Shown here: one piece after another, positions 11,931 through 22,008 of the stretch
How the letters are laid out: the number at the start of each line of letters is the position of its first letter
How positions within the stretch are numbered: the first letter of the stretch is position 1
NCBI RefSeq assembly: GCF_030247195.1
Contig: NC_080672.1
Coordinates: 247,985,209 to 248,049,208 of the forward strand
DNA length: 64,000 nucleotides
Source of the DNA: Topomyia yanbarensis
Taxonomy: Eukaryota; Arthropoda; Insecta; Diptera; Culicidae
Reading direction: 5' to 3'
Notes under the pieces: generated by a model
Told to the model about the DNA's origin: nothing
The model's database searches: none
The model's input: only the letters and a program-made list of their open reading frames with translations
Position numbers and translations under genes: made by a program

Positions 11931-12404
11931 TGCTTTACGCCGCATTCGGGCGGGATGATAACGCCAACCGATCTTGGTGCTAATAAGTGCAAGAGTATAT
12001 AGATAGCTATACGCTGCTATCCGTTCCGGATGTTATTTCTTTTTTGTTATTCATGGCTGAATCTTAAAAATCTCAGCACCAAGACGCTGAATCATATCTT
12101 TTGTTTATTCTGATGCTCTTCATGAATTGTATAATGCGAGAAAAAATTGAAGACTGACTATAAAAAATCTTGATAGGAACAAAATACTGACTAGATCGGC
12201 ACTAAAAGATGCTGTTCAACTAATTTTCAGTAGTTATGTATAGAGAGATCGCATATTATTTATATTAAATGAACAACTTACTAATTGTTTATATACTCCA
12301 AAGGTTTGATGATAGCATATTATTATGATTCAGTTTTGAAGAGGTTTAAGCTGAGGAAATAAAAACTAAAACTTAAAAAAAGCATAGTACTGCTGTATCT
12401 GGAC

Positions 12405-12890
12405 CAGGCATTGCATTTATCGCTCATATGAGTAAATGCGCCCGGATAGTTTGCTACTGCGACAATAAAAACTCACATTTTCACACGAAAAGTTATTGGC
12501 ACTCACACAACTTCTCCGGATAAATACAACGTGTTATTTCTCCGGATAAATAAAACAGCCGGAGAATGAGTGAATGAGTTTTTCACGGTATCTTTTCTTC
12601 GCTCGCTGCTTTCCTGTCGTTATTCCAAAACACGAAAAAACAAGTCTATCATTTTTCTTTGCCGCTTTTCTTTGTAATTAAGTGTATTTTTTAAGTTTCT
12701 ATTGATTTCCACGAAATTAAAAGTTTATCACCTTCTCCGGTGAGAAGGAAAAAGTCAAATAAATTTTATCCGGAAAATCATTCTCATGCTATTTGTGGAG
12801 ACGGAGAATTTTGCGACTCATCTTATCTCGGAAAAGTTGGACATCCGATAAGCTTCTTTTCGCGTGAGTGAGAGAGAATTACAATGCCTG
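12405..12890. mobile_element. hAT-type MITE, 486 bp
   Basis: Perfect 8-bp TSD ATCTGGAC at 12397-12404 and 12891-12898. Ends CAGGCATTG on both strands. The interior repeats TTCTCCGG and CCGGATAA words, typical of subterminal transposase-binding repeats. Non-coding. It lies inside the 10.6-15.7 kb element and so is younger than it. Confidence 0.9.
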
Positions 12891-12898
12891 ATCTGGAC

Positions 12899-14784
12899 GC
12901 TTTAACAAGATTCGGTTCTAGTAAGAATAGACAGCAATAATGTTTGTTGAATCAAGTTTATGTGCAATATAAGTAGTATGTACGAACTGGACTTGGATAG
13001 TTCTAATAAAAGCGTAATTTAGCTTCAGTTCGAAATAGCACTATACTAGTCCGAGAAAGTGATAGTATTTGAAACTGTGACATTACAGATTGCTTAAAAT
13101 GAAGAAATCTACGATAATTGCTATGGACAATGACGTAACTTGTATCTTTTATAATCTCTCGACTATCATGTTTTGCTTGTCACACTAGTACATGAAAGAT
13201 CCCAACAAAAGATTAAAAATACAATATTATTTTTGATAATAGTTGTAAGTGAAAGAAAACCAAACCCGAAACATTTAAATTATAAAGAATTAGTGCAAAA
13301 TATTCCCTGGCATAGCCGCCTATTTCCAGAACGGTTACTAGAGTTGGTCTGGTTTATTATTTTACAAATATTTATTTTTCTGTATGTTCTCTGTGGTATT
13401 ATTTCTTCACAGATATTAGGTTTAGTGCTATTGTTAGGCTCTAGAAAAACATGGATGCATCTTCAATAACATTCTCTCATAGAGATTCTCCAAATGCAAT
13501 TTTTTTAAGTTTGGTATGTATCATTTGCGTGGTTTGTCAAACATACTGTTTAGATGTTGCACTGGTTCTTTAGTCCGAGCGGTAAAACACTGGTCCGGGT
13601 AAATGTTCAAACCCCGTTAGAATATTGAACGGACTTTACCAAGTACTTTCACCGTGAAATAGTAACTTGGATGTGACTAGGTGCGAAATAACACAATGCA
13701 CGTTGTATCCGAAACACCACGTACTAAATATAAATTTATTGCTCGCAATCTTAATAACTAGTCACATGTATAAAATAATATAAAATTTCGCTTTCGTTGC
13801 ACACACTGTAGGCAAATGTAGCTGACTGGTGCCTGTAGCTTCGACGCTGTCCCTTTTTTAACTGTAGCAATTGAAGACGCTCACCGAGCGCGGGAAAGAA
13901 AAAGCTCGCAGCTGTGAATATAGTGTGTGTTATCAGTTGCCGATAACGAGGGTTATCTCGATGGTGGGTTACACACGAACACATACCACTCTAAGAAATC
14001 TTCGATTCCAAAATGACCGGGATATTATCAGCAAAAAATCGTGATTCCCGGATTTTTTTCAACATCTCAAAATTAAATTTCGCGTTACCTTCGTATGTAG
14101 AAACGTAAAAGTTTCTCCTTCTTCCTTATTTTTTCATGTCATTGTCATGGATATCCCACATCTTAGATTTGCAAGGGTAGATCTTGGGTAATCATGAAAT
14201 TATTATCTGACTACCGGCTCCGGAGGTCCACTAAATATCCATATGAAACGAAACAATACAAATTACTTAATCTTCCCAGTTTGACAAGTTTGCGTTATTG
14301 GTGGTTATTAAATCCAAAAACGGCCGGCCTCAGTTGTTGGGTATGTGTAGAAATAATTATTTTACATTCATAATTAGTCACAAAAGTTCGAAAAATTTCA
14401 ACACTTAGTAGAATGAAAATATATTGGGCAACTGCCTTTTAATCAGAGTATAGTATTGGCGAACCACTTTGAGCTGCCTAATGGGAAGGTATATTTCTGA
14501 AAACTCGAAATATTCAGTGAACATCGTTTCCTGAATGTAGCGCACAAACAAAATTTCTAATTCACTGTAAGAAACAGATATTAAAATAATATAAACGAGG
14601 AAATAACTTCCTCCATTGCATCGTGAATTTTCTGAAAATTATTCATGCATGCACTAACTTAAAATTTTTGAAACTTCAGATGTCAATTCAAACGATATCT
14701 AGCGTGAATGAAAATAATAAAACAAGCGATGCTTCGTCTGAAAATCGGAGGAAGCTGTATCGCCCCGCGGTCACACATGTGTTA
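12899..14784. other. No gene seen inside the 5.1-kb element
   Basis: Mixed AT-rich sequence with short open frames of no recognisable content. Confidence 0.4.
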
Positions 14785-15345
14785 GACTTGGTGATACGCT
14801 GCAGGTTGTTTTTCTTACTGATGGCGTACTAGCTGGAGGAACCCTTAGCAGCGTTAAACAACTCATCAGCCAAGCATTCGGTAATAGGCTTGATGTTGCG
14901 GAATGCAGCCCACAAGCACCAGTGTACGGAAGCCAGATAGCCTGATTCAGGCGACGCAGTGGGGAATCATCAACGGCCTGGCGACACACAGTATCGACAC
15001 GACCAATACGGGTCGAATCTTCACGTGGCCCCGAGTTGATTATGGCCTGCACCACAATCTGCAGCGGATTTTCCGTGGTTAGCAGATGCATTATTTCGAA
15101 TGCATAGCACACGATTCGGTCAGCTTTTAATTTTTTCCGTTGTTGCGACTCTTCATCATCCACGAATCGGTGAGACGCTCAACAATTGGGTGCTATGCTT
15201 TTCGGAACCGTTAAGTGGCGTACCGAACAACCGAATTAGGAAGATACTTGGCGTGTTTCTCCTTCACTGCGAAATAATCCGATACAAAATTTCCGAAATG
15301 TGAATCTCATTGCTGCTCCAGCGACCGAATAGCCTGATGTAAAGG
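14785..15345 (-). pseudogene. RpS5: Ribosomal protein S5 (RpS5) pseudogene fragment
   Basis: Reading the minus strand, the sequence gives AIRLFGRWSS, then [85 protein letters not shown] and, after a frameshift, an end resembling the KGSS-YAI-KK--LQR-TKSN tail of RpS5. RpS5 is a component of the 40S subunit. The run of conserved blocks in order, with no introns, points to a processed copy. Frameshifts, stops (one in the ATKRFRKA region) and substitutions at conserved sites make it non-functional. It lies opposite in strand to the capicua piece in the same element, so the two were acquired separately. Confidence 0.85.
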
Positions 15346-15666
15346 AGTTCCGCTGGCTGGAAGACCTCGATTGAATAATCGTACATTCAATACAATAGTA
15401 AAGTTGTTTATTTTAAAAACCTTTTGTGGGCTCTTGTCCATATTTTTCGTATCGCACGGGATCAATAAAACGTTTGATGTAATTATTCCTTCTGTTGGAC
15501 CGCTATTTTACAATTTTAAGAATGCAATTCAGTATGACATTGATGACAATCGAGTTGTCAATTCAAATGTCAAACGATATCATCTCGCATAAATGTGAAC
15601 ACTTTGATGTGATATCCATATCATCTCGGTATATCACGTGATATCAGTGCTAATGTGAACATAGTA

Positions 15667-16080
15667 GAGCATGTTCAGGAGTGTTTTAGTTCTAGATTCA
15701 TAATTTTGACAGTTCTATAAAATAAAACTGAAAATTTTAAAACTAGAACTCGCTGTCCCCAGCAGTAGTTTCAGCGGATGTTCTATTCAGTTTAAAATTC
15801 ATGTCTCGCCATGCCTTCAGCGTTACTGCATTCAAATTCATTTTTCCCCAGTCTATCGGGTCTAAGCGTCTGTGCTGAAAACTTTGCATGTATTTAAAAC
15901 ACAGTTCTAAGCGTGTTTTAAAATTAGCAACAAATAGAACGGCGTCTTATAACAGTTTTAAATTTTAAAACAAAACTGTTCGAAATTATAAAACAAGACG
16001 CACTGCTGGGGATGTGAATGTTTCAGTTCCAGTTCTACTTTGAAACTCCTATACAAAATAAAATGCTCCTGAACATGCCC
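15667..16080. mobile_element. 414-bp MITE with GCATGTTCAGGAG ends
   Basis: Left GAGCATGTTCAGGAG and right (reverse strand) GGGCATGTTCAGGAGC form the TIRs. It sits four bases after the end of the 5.1-kb element. TA or TAG occurs by both ends but the TSD is not clean. The interior holds several TTTTAAAAC and AGTTCTA words in both orientations. Non-coding. Confidence 0.6.
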
Positions 16081-16880
16081 TTAGAAATGCATTTGGAAAT
16101 AGCAGAATAGATCTGAGTGGTCACAGTTGCCACGAGCACAATGGGGGAGAGATCGAAGGTAAGGGGGGACAAGTGAGGAATGGTAAATGATGGTTAGAGC
16201 TGTGGCATTATTTTTGTATGTAGGGCGAAATTTTAATTCCTCACATCTTTATTACACATAATGCGACTGATAATTTTTACGCCATAAATAGTATAACATA
16301 AATCTGGCAAAGGAAGATAAATTTTCACTAGAATTTTGTTATTCAAAAAGTTGCTCTCGGTGATGCTAGGAGAATTACTTGGTGATCTGTGCATTCATAT
16401 ACCATCCAACGCTTATCTCACGAGTGAGCGCATTGCTCAATCCAACGGGTAAATACATCAACTCTGGACAAATTTGTACTTTGAAATGAATTTACACATT
16501 GTTTTGTCTTTGAAATGAACTTGCGTATTAAGTTTTGAGAAATAGTTAATTACTTATTAAGTAAATTCACAAAATATTTTTGGAATCAAATTCCTTGAAT
16601 CACGCAGATGTATTTTCATACCCGGATATTCAAAATCGGTATAGTTTCGACCCTAAAACACCAGTAAAGCAATACTCTGTATGAAACGGTCTCATTTTTA
16701 TTTAGTTAGTGGAAATTGGTAAACGGAATGGAAATGCAAATACAAAATGTTTCATATCTCCGCCGCTCGTGAACGGATTTTGACAATCTATAGCAATCTA
16801 TAGCTTGATAGAAAGGTATTTTAAGCTTTACATTTATATAAAGTATGCGCGATGTAATTGCTTTGTCCGAAAGTTATTTG
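16081..16880. other. No gene seen
   Basis: AT-rich with no supported feature. Confidence 0.45.
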
Positions 16881-17200
16881 CTTAAAACCCTTTGCGTTTT
16901 GACAAAATCACTCATATCTCAGAAACAACGTAGCGAAAAACAAAAATAATGGTGTCAAATGGCAACGTTAGGCCTTTCATTTGAAACTAATTTCGTTAAG
17001 ATCGGTTCAGCGGTTGCTGAGATAATTACATGACATTAGTACACATACATACACCACACACACACATGCAGACATTGTCCCAATTTGTCGAGCTGAGTCG
17101 ATTGGTATATGAGCCTCGGCCCTCCGGGCCTCGCAAAAAGTTTTCAAAGTTTGAGTGAATTCTATACATTTCTTTTGTAAGAAATGTAAAACCATTAAAT
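16881..17200 (+). repeat. Dispersed repeat copy (CA-rich, GTCGAGCTGAGTCGATTGG core)
   Basis: Shares with 60050-60265 an ordered set of phrases: GGCCTTTCATTTGAA, GGTTCAGC, an ACACACAC tract, CATTGTCCC, TCGAGCTGAGTCGATTGG-like core, CTCCGGGCCTCGCAAAA, AGTTTGAGTGAATTC and CATTTCTTTT. A frequent interspersed repeat of mosquito genomes, class uncertain. No protein. Confidence 0.65.
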
Positions 17201-17774
17201 TCGGGTAATATCTGTACTAAATCAACCAAAAACATAGACGGTCGGGTTTACCCCATCATTTTTGAAAAAAACGGCAAAAATGAACTTTTTCGCAAAACTC
17301 TAGTATCTCAAAATTTACCCAAGATATGAATGAAATGCTATACATAGAAATTTGCGAAGGAGTCACTAAATTTGGTACATAAAACGACTTGATCCGATGT
17401 AAAATGAGCATTTTACAGCCAGAACCATTCACTAGGTCAGATTTGCCCCATCTTACCCTACTTATGCTAAACAACCTTTAAAACTTTGGTTTCATTTCGA
17501 TAATTATAGTCGATTCACCAACCAATCTAAAGTGACGCAATAATTGACGACTCACCGTTTATGTTCAGTATCCGGTCTTGTTGTCAACTGTGGATAATCG
17601 GATCATTAAATACATTGATTTCTTAGTTTTGATTTTGTGATAATTTTTATTCAGAATAAAATATATAGTATGTTGAATACAAATTTCGAATACTAGAAGA
17701 AATAAGCGTGTTTGGTTTTATGTTTTGGATATCGCTTGCACCTATCGTCAACCCTCTACACAATTGGTCAAGAG

Positions 17775-18399
17775 CTGAGACGGGACGTGCGGCTAGGAAA
17801 AAAACTAACGTAAAATCGAAGACTACATATTAAGAAGACTGATATCTCTTTACTTCCTCCATACAAACGAGAAGCGACAGAGGTTACAACGCCTCTATTG
17901 GAGGAAGGTAGAAAGCTTAATGTAAAAGTGTATATGAAGACTTTTTTTCAATAGGCCCAATCTGCAAAAGAGAGCCTCTCTTTGTTTACTTTCTCTTCCG
18001 CGAATTACTCGCTCACCTGTCCAATTACCCATCAACTGTATGCATTAAAAGCTAGTAAAAACCTTGGTCTTTCGAAACATACTGATAAATGCTTAAAAAG
18101 TTTTATGGTTTTGCAGTAATAATCGAAAGCGAAAGCAAAAAAAAGAGGGCTCTCATTTGCAGATTGGACCTATTGAAAAAAAAGTCTTCATATATACCCG
18201 CAAGTGGCGTTGCTGTTACTGTCTCCTGATTCTGGCCAGAGTTGCCAGTCTTCTTGATATGAAGTCTTCGGTAAAATGCAGCTATAGGGAACAGTCATAT
18301 GCAGCCAGTTCATTTAAAATATGTGAGGCATAAAGTACGAACGATTAAATTAACAGAACAAAAAAAAAAAGAAAACATCTATCCGCTGGTCCCGTCCCC
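17775..18399. mobile_element. 625-bp Mutator-like non-autonomous element
   Basis: A 10-bp direct repeat TGGTCAAGAG flanks it (17765-17774 and 18400-18409); copy 1 of the duplication has no insert at this point. Ends GACGGGAC-GTGCGGCTAG and, on the other strand, GACGGGAC-CAGCGGATAG are imperfect TIRs. TSDs of 9-10 bp suggest the Mutator superfamily. Its right end is homologous to 33530-33670 (GATAGATGTTTTCTTTTT and TCACATATTTTAAATG). Confidence 0.65.
17935..18190. mobile_element. 256-bp TA-target MITE nested in the 625-bp element
   Basis: TIRs of about 45 bp beginning TGAAGACTTTTTTTCAATAG on both strands, with TA on each side (17933-17934 and 18191-18192). TA duplication suggests a Tc1/mariner-type MITE. 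Non-coding. Confidence 0.75.
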
Positions 18400-18499
18400 T
18401 GGTCAAGAGGACTTCGAGAACGAGGTTTTGTTAAAAAATGTTTGAAGGGTGGTGGTTATGGTAGTCAGGCTGAACTGTTTTGTTCTCTTCGTTCCGTTG

Positions 18500-18633
18500 T
18501 TAATACTTCGGATTCAGGATATGTCCGTTGAAAATGATTAGATTGTGTTGTTTATTAATCAATGCGAAATAAAATGGTCGATCAACAGCAAAACTTAGGG
18601 GTTCGATGTAGCACATGGCCATTGCTATCATTC
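18500..18633 (-). CDS. Alternative last exon of the serpin gene, Met-Cys reactive loop
   Basis: A reverse-strand acceptor (CATAATTTCAG) opens a 134-bp exon: two bases finishing the split glycine codon, 43 codons, and TAA at 18502-18500. The peptide starts MIAMAMCYIEP and continues FAVDRPFYFALI to NGHILNPKY, the serpin C-terminal signature. With the hinge exon the RCL runs [18 protein letters not shown], so Met is at P1 and Cys at P1'. Met at P1 is known from serpins of elastase- or chymotrypsin-like proteases; the actual target is unknown. It lies 22 kb from the hinge exon. It differs from the 5.4-kb copy at residues 2, 3, 6, 12 and 13 only. Confidence 0.85.
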
Positions 18634-19010
18634 CTGAAATTATGTGAAATGAAAATGAAAACAGATTATTAGAAAAAGATTTGCAAATAGTGCTCAACAC
18701 TAATAGAATCCATTTATGAAATCCACATTAACTTTTGAATAGGACTAATAAGATTTGTAAACAAATTTTTGTTTTGCTGATTTCTCTTAATGTGCTATAA
18801 TTTCAACACAGGGTAAAGAAGTAGGTTAATGTGTATTTCTCTTAAAATTACCATCGGCCGCGGAATATGAGCGAAACGAGTTTGTTTACAAAAATCTCTT
18901 TAACCCTTTTGAAGAATTAATATCGAAATAGGTCTCGCAAATTCGACAAACATTTACATTCCTTCCCCCTGTGTCATTCATTATTTTTTGGATTTTTCAT
19001 TTCTCCCTCT

Positions 19011-19922
19011 GACCGCACAGTGGGACGAGCCCGGACTTAAGTCCATATATGAAGGTTATGCGATATTCTTGCTAATATTTTTGTCGTATCAGCTGAGCCA
19101 TCAGAGACATTTTTGTAAGATTTTAAGGGGGGGGGGGGGATAAGGGTTTCAAGTAGTAAAATAAATCACTTTTCTGCGAATTTTTTTTACTAATTTGGGT
19201 AAAGTGAATTGACCAAAACTTGTGTTGTGTGTTATAATGTATCATTTCAATAACATTCTGTAATTTTTTCATGCAAAAATATCCACAAGCGACTCGGTGA
19301 TGAAGTTTTTTGGAGAACGTCTCCGGAAAAAACACGATTTGCGGTGTTACCTGCCATTCAAAAACTACTTAACCGAGCTATTTCAAATTTTGCATACACA
19401 TTCTATGTGAAAAATACCTAACCTCTACGTTGAATTTTTCGGATAATTTTTCGAATGAGGGGGTTTCCTAAGGCAGTTTTTGTGTTCGTTTTGTCGGCTA
19501 CTGCTGAGATGCTTTGGAAGGGACCATGTCCGGCGACGAAACACCAGAGCCGGCATATCTGTTGGAGCCGATAAAAGCCAGCATAGTGTTTAATAGTGCC
19601 ATCACCATTGATCCTGCTGTCGTGTCGGCGTCGATTGTGATTGGATGCTACGTGCCAATGAAGATTTTGAAGACGATATGGTAGCTGCAAACGGCCACTA
19701 CCGCTGCCGTGCGGGAGCACTCCGGCGAAACGCTACTATCAGTGTTGCACACTGCAATCGCATCGGGTCTAAGGGCGGCCCAGTGCCAGTCACCCCTCCT
19801 CCTCTGTTGCCAACAAGGTGGCAGCAGAACCTGCCACTATCACTGATAAGTCATCGAAGGATCTCGAGGATTCACACACGGGCGACTTGACCACCGTTCT
19901 CCGGTGGTTATTCACTGGCTAG
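19011..19922. other. Insertion target; GC-rich stretch of unknown origin
   Basis: 19120-19260 matches 61575-61700 (a TTTGGG-AAG-GAATTGA and ATAATGTATCATTTCA-bearing dispersed repeat) and starts with a run of 13 G. From about 19500 to 19920 the sequence is GC-rich and codon-like (for example a plus-strand frame with EPAYLLEPIKASIVFNSAIT), broken by stops. It resembles a gene remnant, but I cannot name it. Confidence 0.35.
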
Positions 19923-22004
19923 TAGCCTGGCCCAAAATACCTTAAATCTCGAAATCAAAACTTTGCACCTAAATTTGATAGTTTGGGTGGCTAATAAGCT
20001 TCCCTAAAAATTTCAGCTCATTTGGTACACTGGAAGTGGTTCCGCAAACGGCTCAAAGTTTGTATGGGAAAAATTGACCAAATGTATGGAGAAACGCATC
20101 AGTTTTACATTTTCAAATCTAGGTGGCGCTGTAATCGATCAATGTTTCTCGTGAGAAAAATAAAAAATGAATCCTCTTGTAACAACAAATCGACTCGTGA
20201 AGAATGCAAGTCAATCCAACTAGAACTGACAAAGTTATAAGCGCGCAAAGTTGATGGTGTCACGGATTGTAATTGGGGTGGCTCTGTCGAAAATGAAAAA
20301 AGCGGCTTATGATGAACACACGATTTGCATGAGGTAACTACATGAAACTTTTAATAACACGAAATGCTGACCATTTGGAAGGGTAGTGTCTTCGGCAAAC
20401 TAGATAAGAATGTCAAGGGCTTTCCGATAAAGAACAGGCTAATGCAGAATTATCCCACTAGATGGCGCTATGGAGTATGCAAATGATCTATAGTTAACTT
20501 ACATATTGGGTCATATCTCATGATCGGAAACACTTAGCGGGGTGGACGCTTCGACAAAGTAAATCCTAAGATCCAGGGCTTTCCGACTTCCACTGGGTGG
20601 CGCTAGAGTGCCTGAGCATTTCCTATAATTTAATATTGGGTCATATATCGTGAGTGAAAACACTTGACGGAATAAAGTCTTCGGCAAAGTTGACTATATA
20701 AAATTAAGGGCTTTCCAACGGAGAACAGTTTTATTTGAAATTCTTCCCCTGTGACGCTAAGACTTATAAAAATGTCCTATTCTGTTTTTATTAGGTTATG
20801 CTACGTAACCCTAAACACTTGACGGCGCGAATTCTTTATAAATACAAGTCTTTATAAATACAATTCGGGTTAATGAGATTTTTTTCGCCTTGTTGCTATT
20901 ATCATCCTACTATACGCCTTGTTGCTATTAATACCCTACTAATACCCTAATCCGTTGGTTAGAGCAGCGTCTGCTATCTTTATTCAACGCATTGGCTCAA
21001 ATGCAAGGGCGATAATTGCGAATTAAGACTTTTTCATGGTTTAACACTCCTTCGTCATTATCAACAGCTCGAGATGATATGTGCTTGAGTACAAAATTAC
21101 TTATTTTAAGAAAAATTTATGTCGGAAATTCCGTGTTATTTGAGAAAGCCACGCAAGTTTTTTTTAAATAAGCAAATTTGTTGAAGTTTTGGATTTTTTA
21201 ATGGCTCCTCCAATTTATTCCGTCAAGTGTTTCCATTCACGAGATATGACCCAATATTAAATGTATAGGAAATTCTCAGGCACTCTAGCGCCACCCAGTG
21301 GAAGAATTCTTAATTAAAATGTGCTCGGTCGGAAAGCCCTGGATCTTATGATTTACTTTGTCGAAACGTCCACCCCGCTAAGTGTTTCCGATCATGAGAT
21401 ATGACCCAATATATAAGTTAACTATAGATCATTTGCATATTCCCTAGTGCTACCTAGTGGGATAATTCTGCATTGGCCTGTTCTTTATCGGAAAGCCCTT
21501 GACATTCTGATCCAGTTTGCCGAAGATACTATCCTTCCAAATGGTCAGCATTTCGTGTTATTAAAGGTTGAAATTCATGTAGTTACCTCATGCAAATCGT
21601 GTGTTCATCATAAGCTGCTTTTTTCACTTTCGACAGAGCCACCCCAACTACAACCCATGACACCATCAACTTCGCGCGCTTATAACTTTGTCAGTTCTAG
21701 TTGGATTGATTTGCAGTCTTCACGAGTTGATTTGTTGTTACAAGAGGATTCTTCATTTTTCTCACGAAAAATATCGATCGGTTACAGCGCCACCTAGATT
21801 TGGAAATGTAAAACTGATGCGTTTCTCCATACATTTGGTCAATTTTTCCCATACAAACTTTGAGCCGTTTGCGGAACCACTTCCAGTGTACCAAATGAGC
21901 TGAAATTTTCAGGGAAGCTTATTAGCCACCCAAACTATCAAATTCAGGTGCAAGGTTTGAAATTCCTCACATTGCATTTTTTCATACAACCTTGGGCCAC
22001 TCTA
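19923..22004. mobile_element. 2.1-kb fold-back element with tandem sub-repeats in its arms
   Basis: Arms of roughly 0.9 kb (19926-20870 and 21180-22004) are inverted copies around a loop of about 300 bp. The ends read TAGCCTGGCCCAA and TAGAGTGGCCCAA. Each arm contains a degenerate unit of 140-170 bp repeated about three times, marked by GGGTCATATCTC, AAACACTT, CTTCGGCAAA and AGGGCTTTCCGA. Such sub-repeats inside inverted arms are known from Foldback-type elements. The mirrored short open frames in both arms are a by-product. The TAGAG end matches the element at 62426-63523. No TSD directly at the right end, where the Transib abuts. Confidence 0.75.
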
Positions 22005-22008
22005 CGTG

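Larger units (their letters stand above)
10565..15661. mobile_element. 5.1-kb TA-flanked inverted-repeat element carrying gene fragments
   Basis: Ends TGTTCACATTACCACTGATA and, on the reverse strand, TGTTCACATTAGCACTGATA, continuing into GATATCACGTGATATC-type palindromes. TA is present at 10563-10564 and 15662-15663. The subterminal zones at both ends are packed with GATATC words. A related fragment lies at 48115-48165. The interior holds a decayed capicua piece (plus strand), an RpS5 piece (minus strand) and a hAT MITE, but no transposase that I recognise. It could be a non-autonomous TA-target element that acquired host sequence, or a composite of later insertions between the ends. Confidence 0.6.
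17466..19010 (-). repeat. Tandem duplication unit 2 carrying a serpin last exon
   Basis: Homologous to 4595-5625 in order and orientation, with the serpin exon at 18633-18500. The unit is enlarged by a 625-bp element (17775-18399) and by another insertion around 18750-18930, bounded by inverted AGATTTGTAAACAAA-like ends. Confidence 0.85.

Noticed and set aside
20022..21903. Near-identical open frames on opposite strands at 20022-20240 and 21697-21894
   Set aside because: Mirror images created by the arms of the fold-back element; no homology or codon bias supports them.
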